Origin: Sphingomonas kyeonggiensis
Lineage (GTDB): Bacteria; Pseudomonadota; Alphaproteobacteria; Sphingomonadales; Sphingomonadaceae
Assembly: GCF_014196745.1 (NCBI RefSeq)
Contig: NZ_JACIEH010000002.1
Span: 1 to 64,000, forward strand
Direction: 5' to 3'
Length of the DNA: 64,000 nucleotides
Made by a program: the position numbers and the translations under genes. This document shows positions 52,382 through 61,322 of this stretch, piece by piece; position 1 is the stretch's first letter; the number at the start of each line of letters is the position of its first letter. The notes under the pieces are model-generated. The model was not told where the DNA came from. It did no database searches and was given only the letters and a program-made list of their open reading frames with translations.

Positions 52382-53497
52382 TCAAGCCGTGCAGCGAAAC
52401 CCCGAGAAGAAGGCCTGTTGGCGGGCGAGTATCCTGGCGATGCGTTCGGGCTGGGGCGTGGGATCCCATTCGCCATGTTCGAAGCTGCCGCCGCAGATGA
52501 TGCCGTCGGCGCGGGGGAACATGTAGCCCATCTGGCCGCCATAGGCATATTGGACTTCCGGCTGGGGGAGCAGCACCGCGAGCTGGCCGCGCACTGGCTC
52601 GATCCCGGTGTCGCCGAACAACCTGCCGGCGCCGAGGCCGGTGCAGTTGAAGACCAGCGTCTCGGGCAAGGCGAGAATCTCGGCGAGGGTGGCGAAGTCG
52701 CGGATCACGAACCTGCCGCCGGCGATCTGGATGTCGCGCATCAGCTGGCGGAGGAGATGGCCGCTCTCCGCGTACATGGTGCTGAAGCGGCGGACGCGCC
52801 GGACAGGGAGGGGGTGCTCGCCGGGGCCGAGGATCACCCGGTCGGCTTCATAGGCGTCGGCGGGATCGGGTTCGGCGGAATCCTCGGACGGATCGTCGTG
52901 CATCTGGAGATAGGTCGGCACCCAGCGGATACCGTACTCCTCGCCGACCATGATCTGGAAGCGCCGCCAGCTATAGTCCATCGCGGCCTTGAACTGCGCG
53001 ATCCATTCGGGCGTGACCTGGGCGGGATCGTAGAGGCTGGCGGGGTGCCACTGGCCGCCGGCGATGTTCGACGTGGTGTGGGGCGGCAGCTGGGCTGCGT
53101 AGAGCGTGACCTGCCGGCCGGCCTCCTGGAGCAGGCGCGCGGTGGTGAGGCCGACGATGCCGCAGCCGAGCACGGCGACCGGGCCGCTATGGCCGGGCAG
53201 GCCGAGATCGACCGCGAGGCGCGAGGTGCCCCAGCTCAGCGTGATGCCGGCGCCGCCATGGCCGTAATTATGGACGAGCCGCTTGTCGCCCAGCGCCTCG
53301 GCGCGGACGACGAAGCCCGAGGGGCGATAGGGACGCAGGCCCGCGACGGTGCGGATGACGCGGGCGGGCGAGACGTTGACGATCGGCAGGCATCGCGGCC
53401 CGCGCGTGGCGCTGAGCGGCTGCGGGCGCGGCGTGGCGGTGCAGGCGGGAAGGGCGAGCGCGGCAGAGGCGATCAGCGGGCGGCGGGCGATCAGCAT
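52382..53497 (-). CDS. Circularly permuted D-amino-acid-oxidase-like FAD protein
   Basis: A 371-residue protein with a Tat-like signal and lipobox-like LPAC. The segment GLRPYRPSGFVVRAEALGDK then VHNYGHGGAGITLSWG (about 53-92), which closes ordinary D-amino-acid oxidases, comes first here. The FAD-binding VAVLGCGIVGLTTARLLQEAG (about 107) follows, and the chain ends right where that C-terminal segment would begin (CGGSFEHGEWDPTPQPERIA). All DAO parts are present in permuted order. The substrate is unknown. Folded FAD would need Tat export. It lies between hslU and rlmJ. Confidence 0.85.
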   Translation of the reverse strand: MLIARRPLIASAALALPACTATPRPQPLSATRGPRCLPIVNVSPARVIRTVAGLRPYRPSGFVVRAEALGDKRLVHNYGHGGAGITLSWGTSRLAVDLGLPGHSGPVAVLGCGIVGLTTARLLQEAGRQVTLYAAQLPPHTTSNIAGGQWHPASLYDPAQVTPEWIAQFKAAMDYSWRRFQIMVGEEYGIRWVPTYLQMHDDPSEDSAEPDPADAYEADRVILGPGEHPLPVRRVRRFSTMYAESGHLLRQLMRDIQIAGGRFVIRDFATLAEILALPETLVFNCTGLGAGRLFGDTGIEPVRGQLAVLLPQPEVQYAYGGQMGYMFPRADGIICGGSFEHGEWDPTPQPERIARILARQQAFFSGFRCTA

Positions 53498-53643
53498 GGC
53501 CGCAGCCTAGGGGCGGTGGGGCCGGGCTCAACCTCGATTTGGTTGGGGGAGGCATGAGCTGGGCTCATGGATGGAGCTTGCCGATTACCTGAAAGCAGAC
53601 CAGCGTTACCCATGCGCCTGGATGACCAGATCCGGGACCAGGC

Positions 53644-54480
53644 TTATCTTTTATCGCCCAACCAATCGGCGGTGATCTCGCCCCGATGCCCTTCCGGTGC
53701 CAGTGCGGCGCGAAGGGCTTCCAGCAGAGGCGGCAGCGCCTGCGTGAAGGCATAGGGCGGGTTGACGATGAAAAGGCCCGCGCCGTTATAGATGCCGGGC
53801 TGATCGGCATCATATAGCCAATGCTCCACCGAGAGGAATTTCGGGATGCCGAGCCTGCGCAAATCGCCCTTCCACCGCTGATGCGTCGCGCGGTCTTTCA
53901 GCGGATACCAGATCACCGTCACGCCATGCGCCCATTTGCGGTGCGCCGCGGCGAGGGTGGCTGTGATGCGGGCACGCTCGTCTGTCTGCTCGTACGGCGG
54001 ATCGACCACCACCACGCCGCGAGGCGTTCGGGTCGGAAGCATCGCCAGCCAAAGCTCATAGGCATCGCGCTCATGCACGGCAGCAGGCGTGCCGCGCATC
54101 GCGCCGCGCAGGGCGTGCGCGTCCTCGGGATGCTTTTCATTGAGGATCAGCACGTCCTGCGGGCGCAGGAGCTGCGCCAAGAACTGTGGCGAGCCGGGGT
54201 AGAGGCGCGGCTCCGCCCCGACATTCACCGTCCGGACGGCGGCGCGATAGTCGTCCAGCAAGGGGTTCTGGTCGGCAAAGGCCCGTAGCACCCCTTGTGC
54301 GGCTTCGCCGGTGCGGAGGGACTGCTCGCCGCCAAGGTCGTAGAGCCCGCAGCCGGCATGGGTGTCGATCAGGGCCAACGCGCCGTCTTTTAGCTGCAAG
54401 GCCCGGACAAGGGCGATCAGCAGGCTATGCTTCACGACATCGGCACTGTTGCCGGCATGGAAGGAATGGCGATAATTCAT
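53644..54480 (-). CDS. rlmJ: 23S rRNA (adenine-2030-N6)-methyltransferase
   Basis: A 278-residue methyltransferase. MNYRHSFHAGNSADVVKHSLL is the RlmJ start, DTHAGCGLYDLGG the SAM region and VVVDPPYEQTDE the catalytic DPPY motif. VTVIWYPLKDRATHQRW follows in the insert domain. It modifies A2030 of 23S rRNA. ATG 54480 gives the family N-terminus. Confidence 0.95.
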   Translation of the reverse strand: MNYRHSFHAGNSADVVKHSLLIALVRALQLKDGALALIDTHAGCGLYDLGGEQSLRTGEAAQGVLRAFADQNPLLDDYRAAVRTVNVGAEPRLYPGSPQFLAQLLRPQDVLILNEKHPEDAHALRGAMRGTPAAVHERDAYELWLAMLPTRTPRGVVVVDPPYEQTDERARITATLAAAHRKWAHGVTVIWYPLKDRATHQRWKGDLRRLGIPKFLSVEHWLYDADQPGIYNGAGLFIVNPPYAFTQALPPLLEALRAALAPEGHRGEITADWLGDKR

Positions 54481-54767
54481 TGGAATCCAAAACTCTGGAA
54501 GGCGTCGAAGCCCCTCTGAGCGAAGCCTCAAACCAGCTTTCGCGGTCGGCGGCAACTGGCAGCAGGTACAGCTGCGATCCGCCATCCCGCCAACCGGTTC
54601 GCCTTCGTCCGCCAAACTGCGCCATCGGTCCTGCGTGCTGCCGGTACCCTCGCCCAGGTTAGAGAACGCCTCGCACTGGCCGGGTAAGCAAGTGCAGGCA
54701 TCGCCTGTACCTTGGGCATGAACCCGCCCCTGTGCTTCGGGATGGTTGGCATGCTAGTGCCGACTAT

Positions 54768-55088
54768 ATGTCGAACTCCCGAGGCAATGCCGGCACCGTA
54801 AATGTCGATGGCGTATCCTATGATTGGCACCTTCAGCGCGAACCGCATCTATCGGATGACGAAGGCTGGAAGGGAATGACGATTTCCATTCTCCAGCAGG
54901 ATGCCAAGCGCGAAGCATTGGTGGAATTTCCGCCGCCCAAGCGGCTGTTGAAGGGGTTGCCACGCGGTCGTCTTCAGCTCGATGACGCCACGATCTCGCG
55001 GTGCGTGCGCGCCGCCCTGTCGGCTGGCTGGGAGCCGATGTCGCGCGGTCGGCCGATGGTGTTCATGGTCGACGCCGAAGGCAACTGA
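54768..55088 (+). CDS. Conserved small cytoplasmic protein
   Basis: A 106-residue protein with no signal. VNVDGVSYDWHLQREPHLSDDEGW and GRLQLDDATISRCVRAALSAGWEPMSRGRP look like a compact alpha/beta domain with repeated basic turns. Not recognised. The start at ATG 54768 is chosen because family-like sequence begins there. It is divergent from rlmJ and convergent with the following gene. Confidence 0.6.
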   Translation: MSNSRGNAGTVNVDGVSYDWHLQREPHLSDDEGWKGMTISILQQDAKREALVEFPPPKRLLKGLPRGRLQLDDATISRCVRAALSAGWEPMSRGRPMVFMVDAEGN

Positions 55089-55139
55089 GACGCTCGCCGC
55101 GAATGCCGCCTGCGTCCACGGCCCGGTCAAGCAGAGGGT

Positions 55140-55508
55140 TTAGCGCGGTTCCGCGAGCCAGGCCTCGGCTTCTTCCACCGTCATGAAGATCCGCATCCGG
55201 GGATGGGTCTGGGTGCGTTCGGCCTGGAGCTTGTTGAGATGGCTGCCGACGACCGAGGCTGCCCGGCCCGAGGTGAGGGTGAGTCCCGCCTCGGCGATGC
55301 TGGGCAGCAGATCGGCGACGTCGTTGGCCTGGACCGGGAAGGCGCGCGAATCGATCAGCACGTCATAGTCGCTGCGGATCGCGCGCACTTCCTGGGCCTT
55401 GGCACCCGCCGCGGCCGCGAATTCGCGGACGGTATCGATCGTCCAGAAATCGCGGATCTCGACCAGGATGCGGTTGCGGGCGGTGTCATAGTCCATGCGG
55501 AACTTCAT
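55140..55508 (-). CDS. STAS/SpoIIAA-like protein
   Basis: A 122-residue protein. MDYDTARNRILVEIRDFWTIDTVREFAAAA, YDVLIDSRAFPVQANDVADLLP and RMRIFMTVEEAEAWL match the SpoIIAA-like/STAS fold of small lipid- or partner-binding proteins. It starts 19 bases after the hslV stop, so it is likely read with hslV under heat shock. Confidence 0.72.
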   Translation of the reverse strand: MKFRMDYDTARNRILVEIRDFWTIDTVREFAAAAGAKAQEVRAIRSDYDVLIDSRAFPVQANDVADLLPSIAEAGLTLTSGRAASVVGSHLNKLQAERTQTHPRMRIFMTVEEAEAWLAEPR

Positions 55509-55527
55509 GCCGCCGCCGATGCGTTGG

Positions 55528-56079
55528 TTAATTGGCGCTGTCCAGCGTTTCCACCGTGAGGCGATCGTTGGTGTAGACGCAGAGCTCGCCGGCGATCTTC
55601 ATCGCGGCGCGGGCGATCTTCTCGGCGTCGCTCTCGTAATCGACCAGCGCGCGGGCCGCGGCGAGCGCGAAATTGCCGCCCGATCCGATCGCGGCCACAC
55701 CGCCCTCGGGCTCCAGCACGTCGCCATTGCCGGTGACGACCAGAGTCACTTCCGCGTCGGCGACGATCAGCATCGCCTCGAGGTTGCGGAGATACTTGTC
55801 GGTCCGCCAGTCCTTGGCGAGCTCGACCGCGGCGCGGAGCAGCTGGCCGTTATGGCGCTCGAGCTTGGCCTCGAGCCGTTCGAACAGGGTGAAGGCGTCG
55901 GCGGTGGCGCCGGCGAAGCCTGCGATCACCTTGCCATCGCCCAGTGGACGCACCTTGCGGGCGTTGGGCTTCATCACGGTGTTGCCCGCGGAAACCTGTC
56001 CGTCGCCTGCAATCACCACTTTGCCGGATTTGCGCACGGAAAGGATCGTCGTGCCGTGCCACGCGTTTGTTTCGCTCAT
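55528..56079 (-). CDS. hslV: HslV, peptidase subunit of the HslUV protease
   Basis: A 183-residue proteasome-like peptidase. A short propeptide MSETNAWHG precedes the catalytic Thr of [58 protein letters not shown] and [17 protein letters not shown] are family blocks. A sigma-32-like promoter sits directly before the ATG. hslU is 3.2 kb downstream. Confidence 0.97.
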   Translation of the reverse strand: MSETNAWHGTTILSVRKSGKVVIAGDGQVSAGNTVMKPNARKVRPLGDGKVIAGFAGATADAFTLFERLEAKLERHNGQLLRAAVELAKDWRTDKYLRNLEAMLIVADAEVTLVVTGNGDVLEPEGGVAAIGSGGNFALAAARALVDYESDAEKIARAAMKIAGELCVYTNDRLTVETLDSAN

Positions 56080-56086
56080 GGCGACG

Positions 56087-56116
56087 ATATGGGGAACACC
56101 CCGCACGCGCCGCAAG
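56087..56116 (-). promoter_or_regulatory. Heat-shock (sigma-32) promoter of hslV
   Basis: The minus strand reads CTTGCGG (56116-56110), 15 bases, CCCCATAT (56094-56087), close to the sigma-32 consensus. Transcription would begin about at the start codon, so the mRNA may be leaderless. Confidence 0.6.
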
Positions 56117-56300
56117 AGGGACTCCCCATGACCGGTCGATTGCGGGGTCGAGGGACGAGTGTTGCATTCCAGACACACCGCAGTGCAGCAAAATTCACCC
56201 CCGACAACGCTGACGCATTCGCCGCATTGACGTTTCATGGAACCGGTTTCATTGGGGGTTTCAGGCGATCACCAAGAACAGAACAACAGCCGCCGAAGTT

Positions 56301-56314
56301 TGTAACCGGTTACA
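56301..56314. promoter_or_regulatory. LacI-type operator upstream of the Oar-like receptor
   Basis: TGTAACCGGTTACA, a perfect 14-bp palindrome with central CG, as bound by LacI-family repressors. It is 23 bp before the receptor start and one base different from the site at 62878. Confidence 0.8.
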
Positions 56315-56336
56315 ATCTCGCTGGGGAGGAATGATA

Positions 56337-59288
56337 GTGGGAATTCAGAAGAAGAATCGCGTCCTGACGCGTGGCATCTCGGCAACGGCGATGGCGATGG
56401 CCACGCTGTTTGCGAGCGGTGCCGTCATGCTGCCGACCATGGCGTCGGCGCAGGTTAGCACCGCCAGCCTGAGCGGCCGGGTGACCGGCGCGGATGGCAG
56501 TTCCGCGGCGAGCGCGCAGGTTGCGGCACGCAGCATCGCGACCAACCAGACCGTGCGCGCGACGAGCGATGCGAACGGCTATTACACGCTCACCGGCCTG
56601 CGTCCCGGCGAGTATGAAGTGACCGCGACGGCGGGGACCGAGACGGTCAGCCAGAACGTCATCGTCAGCATCGGCCAGTCGGCCAGCCTCGATCTCGCCA
56701 TCGGCGGCGCCGCGGCCGAGACGGTGCCCGAGGGCCAGATCGTCGTCACCGGCACCCGTGCCCGCGAAGTGCGCACCAGCGAAGTCGCGACCAACGTCTC
56801 GACCACGCAGATCGAGCGCCTGCCGCAGACCGACCGCAACTTCCTGTCGTTCGTCGCGCTCGCGCCGGGCGTGAAGTACAATGACAGCGAGACCGACAAG
56901 GGCTTCACCTCGGGCGCCTCGACGGCCAGCCAGGTCAACGTGTTCATCGACGGCGTCAGCCTGAAGAACCAGGTCCGCGAAGGCGGCATCGCCGGCCAGC
57001 AGAACAGCCGCGGCAACCCGTTCGGCCAGCTCGCCGTGCAGGAATTCCGCGTCCTCACCCAGAACTACAAGGCCGAGTACGAGCAGGCCGGCGCGGCGAT
57101 CGTGACGGCGCTCACCAAGTCGGGCACCAACGAGTTCCACGGCGAGATCTTCGGCCAGTACACCGACAAGGGACTGAGCGAGAAGGCGTATCTCGACAAG
57201 CGCAACAACCGTCCCGAGCCGGCGTTCGAGCGCAAGCAGTATGGCGTGTCGCTCGGCGGCCCGATCATCAAGGACCGGCTGTTCTTCTTCGGTGCCTATG
57301 AAGGCAACGACCAGAACCGCGCGTTCAACGTCGACAGCACCGGCTCGGCCGCGGCGATCCAGCAGTTCGAGCAGTATTCGGGCCGCAAGCTGAGCGATTT
57401 CGAAGGCGCGTTCGTCAGCCCGTTCCGCGGCGACTTCTACTTCGGCAAGCTGACCCTGACCCCGGACGATCGCCAGACCTTCGACCTGTCGTTCAGCCGG
57501 CGCCAGGAATCGGACATCCAGGGCTTTGGTGGCAACACCGCCTATGAGAATGCCGAGAACAAGAAGAACAAGGTCGACACCTACCTGTTCAAGTGGGCGT
57601 ACAATGGCAACAACTTCACCAACGAGTTCAACGCCAGCTACCTGAACTATAATTTCAACCCGACCTCGCTGCATCCCGAGCTGCCCTCGTACGAATATGC
57701 CAGCGTGATCCTGTTCGGCGGCAAGGATTCGACCCGCAACGAGACGCAGGCGAGCTACACGCTGCGCGACGACTTCACCTTCACGGGGATCGACGGGCAC
57801 GCGTTCAAGTTCGGTGCGCGCGTCGAGGTGACGGACATCCAGTTCGACAACAACGCCTATCTCCAGCCGCGCTACACCTTCCGCATCGACAATGCCGGCA
57901 CGCCGGCGGATGCGAGCGACGACACCAACTTCTCGTTCCCGGCGGAAGCGCGCCTGGGCCTGGGCAGCGGCCAGATCCGGGCGTCGAACACCCAGATCGG
58001 CCTGTACCTGCAGGACGACTGGGACATCACCGATCGCCTGCAGCTCAACCTGGGCGTGCGCTGGGATTACGAGACCAACGGCTTCAACAACGAGTATCGC
58101 ACGCCGGCTGCCGCCGCCGCCGCGATCCGCTCGCTGCCGGCGACCTTCTACTTCAACCCCGAGAACTACATCACCGATGGCCACCAGCGTAAGCCGTTCG
58201 GCGGGGCGATCGCGCCGCGCTTCGGCTTCTCGTGGGACATCAAGGGCGATCGCTCGACGGTGATCTTCGGCGGCGCCGGCCGCTATTACGACCGCAACAA
58301 CTTCAACAATACGGTCGACGAGCTGTCGCGCACGATCAACCCGATCGGCGTGTTCCGCTTCTCGGCGAACGGCCTGCCGCGCTCCGGCCTGCCGACCGTG
58401 ATGTGGAACCCGGCCTATGCCACCCGCGCGGGCCTGCTCGCCCTGGCGGCGAGCTCGACCACCGGCCTGCCCGAGCTGTTCGCAGTGAAGAACGACGCGA
58501 AGCCGCCGGTGAACGACCAGTTCTCGCTCGGCGTGCGCCAGCGCTTCGGCGTGTTCGAGGCCTCGCTCACCGGTTCGTACCAGCGCGGCCGCAACGGCTA
58601 CACCAACCTGTTCGCGACCCGTCAGAACAATGGCCTGGGCAATTGCTGCAACACCTCGACGGTCGTCCCGTTCGGCTACAGCAACGTGATCGTCGGCTAT
58701 GATGGCCTGGATACGCGCTACAAGGCGCTCTTCTTCACGCTCGACAAGAACTACACCCGGTCGTCGGGCTGGGGCCTGAATCTCGCCTACACCTTCTCCA
58801 AGGCGGAGCAGAATGGCGGCGACCTGTTCAGCCTCGATGGCCTGACGCCGGACGGCTATGGCTGGCGTCCCAAGGCCGGCGACGAGCGTCACCGGATCGT
58901 GATCTCGGGCATGGTCGACCTGCCGATGGGCTTCCGCTTCTCGACGGTCACCACGCTGAGCAGCGGTTCGGCCTACCAGATCACCGACGCGACCCGCGGT
59001 TCGGACAGCGGCGCGGCGGCGCTCAGCGCGGCCTATCCGGAGAAGAACTGCATCAAGGGCCTGTTCGCCTTCTGCGAAGTGAACGTCTCGCTCGCGAAGA
59101 CCTTCCCGATCCTGGGCGGCGACAATCTCGAAGCCGCGGTCGATGTCCTCAACGTGTTCAACAACAAGAACTTCAAGGACTTCGACACCTTCATGAGCGC
59201 GACCGACCCGCTCGAGCCGGGCCGTATCGGCGCCAACACGCTGACGCTGCCGCGGCGCATCCAGTTCCGCCTGGGCTACAAGTTCTAA
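56337..59288 (+). CDS. Oar-like TonB-dependent receptor with carboxypeptidase-regulatory domain
   Basis: A receptor of 983 residues. After the signal (cleaved after MASA) comes a carboxypeptidase-regulatory-like domain (STASLSGRVTGADGSSAASA, SDANGYYTLTGLRPGEYEVT), then a TonB-box-like EGQIVVTGTRA, plug (VSTTQIERLPQTDRNFLSFV, VNVFIDGVSLKN, SAAIVTALTKSGTNEFHGE-like region) and barrel ending LGYKF. This layout is Oar/SusC-like and typical of glycan uptake. GTG 56337 suits GGGGAGGA at 56323-56330 better than ATG 56331. A LacI palindrome lies at its promoter. Confidence 0.93.
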   Translation: MGIQKKNRVLTRGISATAMAMATLFASGAVMLPTMASAQVSTASLSGRVTGADGSSAASAQVAARSIATNQTVRATSDANGYYTLTGLRPGEYEVTATAGTETVSQNVIVSIGQSASLDLAIGGAAAETVPEGQIVVTGTRAREVRTSEVATNVSTTQIERLPQTDRNFLSFVALAPGVKYNDSETDKGFTSGASTASQVNVFIDGVSLKNQVREGGIAGQQNSRGNPFGQLAVQEFRVLTQNYKAEYEQAGAAIVTALTKSGTNEFHGEIFGQYTDKGLSEKAYLDKRNNRPEPAFERKQYGVSLGGPIIKDRLFFFGAYEGNDQNRAFNVDSTGSAAAIQQFEQYSGRKLSDFEGAFVSPFRGDFYFGKLTLTPDDRQTFDLSFSRRQESDIQGFGGNTAYENAENKKNKVDTYLFKWAYNGNNFTNEFNASYLNYNFNPTSLHPELPSYEYASVILFGGKDSTRNETQASYTLRDDFTFTGIDGHAFKFGARVEVTDIQFDNNAYLQPRYTFRIDNAGTPADASDDTNFSFPAEARLGLGSGQIRASNTQIGLYLQDDWDITDRLQLNLGVRWDYETNGFNNEYRTPAAAAAAIRSLPATFYFNPENYITDGHQRKPFGGAIAPRFGFSWDIKGDRSTVIFGGAGRYYDRNNFNNTVDELSRTINPIGVFRFSANGLPRSGLPTVMWNPAYATRAGLLALAASSTTGLPELFAVKNDAKPPVNDQFSLGVRQRFGVFEASLTGSYQRGRNGYTNLFATRQNNGLGNCCNTSTVVPFGYSNVIVGYDGLDTRYKALFFTLDKNYTRSSGWGLNLAYTFSKAEQNGGDLFSLDGLTPDGYGWRPKAGDERHRIVISGMVDLPMGFRFSTVTTLSSGSAYQITDATRGSDSGAAALSAAYPEKNCIKGLFAFCEVNVSLAKTFPILGGDNLEAAVDVLNVFNNKNFKDFDTFMSATDPLEPGRIGANTLTLPRRIQFRLGYKF

Positions 59289-59311
59289 GCCAGGTTCGAA
59301 CTGACAATTCC

Positions 59312-59347
59312 GGGGGAGGCGAGCCGCAGGGCTTTCCTCCCCCTTTT
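59312..59347 (+). terminator. Terminator between receptor and GH43 gene
   Basis: GGGGGAGG (59312-59319) pairs with CCTCCCCC (59336-59343), followed by TTTTC, 24 bases after the receptor stop. Part of the transcripts may read through into the GH43 gene. Confidence 0.75.
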
Positions 59348-59365
59348 CATTTTCGAGGAAGATAG

Positions 59366-61168
59366 ATGCGTATCCTGTTTCCGCTGGGCCTGCTCGCTGC
59401 CGGGGCTGCGCACGCGCAGGATGCGCGCCAGACCTATGCCAACCCGATCGACATCGATTACCGCTACAATTTCGAGCAGGTGAACCAGGGCGTCTCGTAC
59501 CGCACCGGCGCCGACCCGGCGATCGTCACCCACAAGGGCAAATATTATCTCTTCCAGACGCTGGCGGACGGTTACTGGTCGTCGAGCGATCTGGTCCATT
59601 GGACCTTCGTCACGCCCAGCCGCTGGCCGTTCAACTCGATCGTGGCACCCGCGGTATGGAGCGATGGCGAGCGCATCCTGATCCAGCCGTCGATGACGCG
59701 GCCGGAATCGATTCTCTCCACCACCGATCCCGACAGCGGCAAGCTCGACTTCTTCGTGCGGCGCATGCCGGACCTGGTCGATGCGGTGGGCGAGGGGCAC
59801 GTGCCCGCGCCCGGCGAGGACAAGGTGCCGCCCGGTCCCTGGGACCCGGCGCTGTTCAAGGACGATGACGGCAAATGGTACCTGTATTGGGGCTCGTCCA
59901 ACGTCTTCCCGCTCTACGGGATCGAGATCGCGTTCGAGGACGGCAAGCTGCTCTACAAGGGCAAGCCCAAGCCGATGCTGGCGCTGCACCCCGAGCAGCA
60001 TGGCTGGGAGCGGTTCGGCCAGGATCATTCGGGCACGCTACCCAACGGCACGCCGATCCAGCCCTTCATGGAAGGCGCCTGGATGACCAAGGTGAACGGG
60101 CGCTATTTCCTCCAGTACGGCGCGCCGGGCACCGAATATAACGCCTATTCGAACGGCACCTATGTCTCGGACAAACCGCTGGGGCCGTTCGAGTACGCGC
60201 CGTGGAACCCGGTCGCCTACAAGCCCGGCGGATTCGTGCAGGGGGCGGGGCACGGCTCGACGTTCCAGGACGTCAACGGCAATTGGTGGAACACCGGCAC
60301 GCCGTGGATCGGCTATAACTGGACCTTCGAGCGGCGCATCGGGATGTGGCCGGCGCGCTTCTGGGCGGACGGGCAGATGGCGGTATCGACCCGGTTCGGC
60401 GACTTCCCGCATTATGCTCCGACCGCGAAGGTCGAGGATCCGGAGAGCCTGTTCACGGGCTGGATGCTGCTCTCGTACAAGAAAGCGGCTGTGGCTTCGT
60501 CCACGCAGGGTGAGTTTGCGGCTAGCCGGGCAACCGACGAGGACCCGCGCAGCTTCTGGGTAGCGGGGGCGAGCAAGCCGGGCGAGACGCTGACCGTCGA
60601 TCTGGGCGCGGCGAAGACGCTGCGCGCGGTGCAGGTCAATTTCGCCGACTACAAGGCGGGACGGTTCGGTGATGCGCCGGACATCTATACCGAGTTCGCG
60701 CTGGAATCGTCGCTGGACGGGAAGGCCTGGAGCCCGTTGGCGAAGACGGAGGCGCCGCGCCGCGACCGGCCCAATGCGTATTTCCAGCTGCCGGCCCCGG
60801 TTCGTGCGCGGTTCGTGCGCTATGTGCACGGTCATGTCGGGGGTGCGAACCTGGCGATCGCCGACCTGCGGGTGTTCGGCTCGGCCGGGGGCAAGGCGCC
60901 CGCGATGCCGGGCGGGGTTATCGTGAAGCGCGACGGCGATGCCCGCAACGCGCATGTGGCGTGGAAGCCGGTGCCCGGCGCGGTCGGGTACAATGTGCTG
61001 TGGGGCGTGCGGCCGGACCGGCTGACGCTGACCTATCAGCGCTGGGCCGACCAGGGCGCGGCGCTGGACATCCGTGCGCTCAATGTCGGGGTGGAATATT
61101 GGGTGGCGGTCGAGGCGTTCGACGAGAATGGGGTTTCGCGGCGGACCAAGGTGGTGCGGATCAGGTAG
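59366..61168 (+). CDS. Exported GH43-type glycosidase with F5/8C and Fn3 domains
   Basis: A 600-residue protein with signal (cleaved after AAHAQ). The five-blade propeller (about 20-370) starts TYANPIDIDYRYNF and has the catalytic-acid set RTGADPAIVTHKG (Asp), GPWDPALFKDDDG (Asp) and FMEGAWMTKVNGR (Glu). A discoidin-like F5/8C domain (about 375-510; SRATDEDPRSFWVAGASKPG) and an Fn3-like domain (VAWKPVPGAVGYNVLWGV) follow. It would remove arabinose, xylose or similar units; the exact specificity is open. GAGGAAG precedes the ATG. Confidence 0.88.
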   Translation: MRILFPLGLLAAGAAHAQDARQTYANPIDIDYRYNFEQVNQGVSYRTGADPAIVTHKGKYYLFQTLADGYWSSSDLVHWTFVTPSRWPFNSIVAPAVWSDGERILIQPSMTRPESILSTTDPDSGKLDFFVRRMPDLVDAVGEGHVPAPGEDKVPPGPWDPALFKDDDGKWYLYWGSSNVFPLYGIEIAFEDGKLLYKGKPKPMLALHPEQHGWERFGQDHSGTLPNGTPIQPFMEGAWMTKVNGRYFLQYGAPGTEYNAYSNGTYVSDKPLGPFEYAPWNPVAYKPGGFVQGAGHGSTFQDVNGNWWNTGTPWIGYNWTFERRIGMWPARFWADGQMAVSTRFGDFPHYAPTAKVEDPESLFTGWMLLSYKKAAVASSTQGEFAASRATDEDPRSFWVAGASKPGETLTVDLGAAKTLRAVQVNFADYKAGRFGDAPDIYTEFALESSLDGKAWSPLAKTEAPRRDRPNAYFQLPAPVRARFVRYVHGHVGGANLAIADLRVFGSAGGKAPAMPGGVIVKRDGDARNAHVAWKPVPGAVGYNVLWGVRPDRLTLTYQRWADQGAALDIRALNVGVEYWVAVEAFDENGVSRRTKVVRIR

Positions 61169-61210
61169 CCGCCACTCCGGCGCCTAAATCGTCATCCCGC
61201 GCCCCAGTCC

Positions 61211-61290
61211 GTCATCCCGACGAAAGTCGGGATCTCAGGCGGAGGCGCGGGGAAGGAGCCGCACGAGATCCCGGCTTTCGCCGGGATGAC
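61211..61290. repeat. REP-pair element, copy C
   Basis: The same layout and spacer as at 29639, but the left palindrome reads GTCATCCCGACGAAAGTCGG: the stem G-C is replaced by A-T, so pairing is kept. A partial unit GTCATCCCGC lies just to the left (61191). Confidence 0.9.
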
Positions 61291-61322
61291 GGTAACAGGG
61301 TAGGGAGGAAGGGGTCGGGGGA

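Noticed and set aside
56310..58892. Long minus-strand open frame opposite the Oar-like receptor
   Set aside because: Shadow frame with Arg/Glu/Val bias; the receptor is fully supported.
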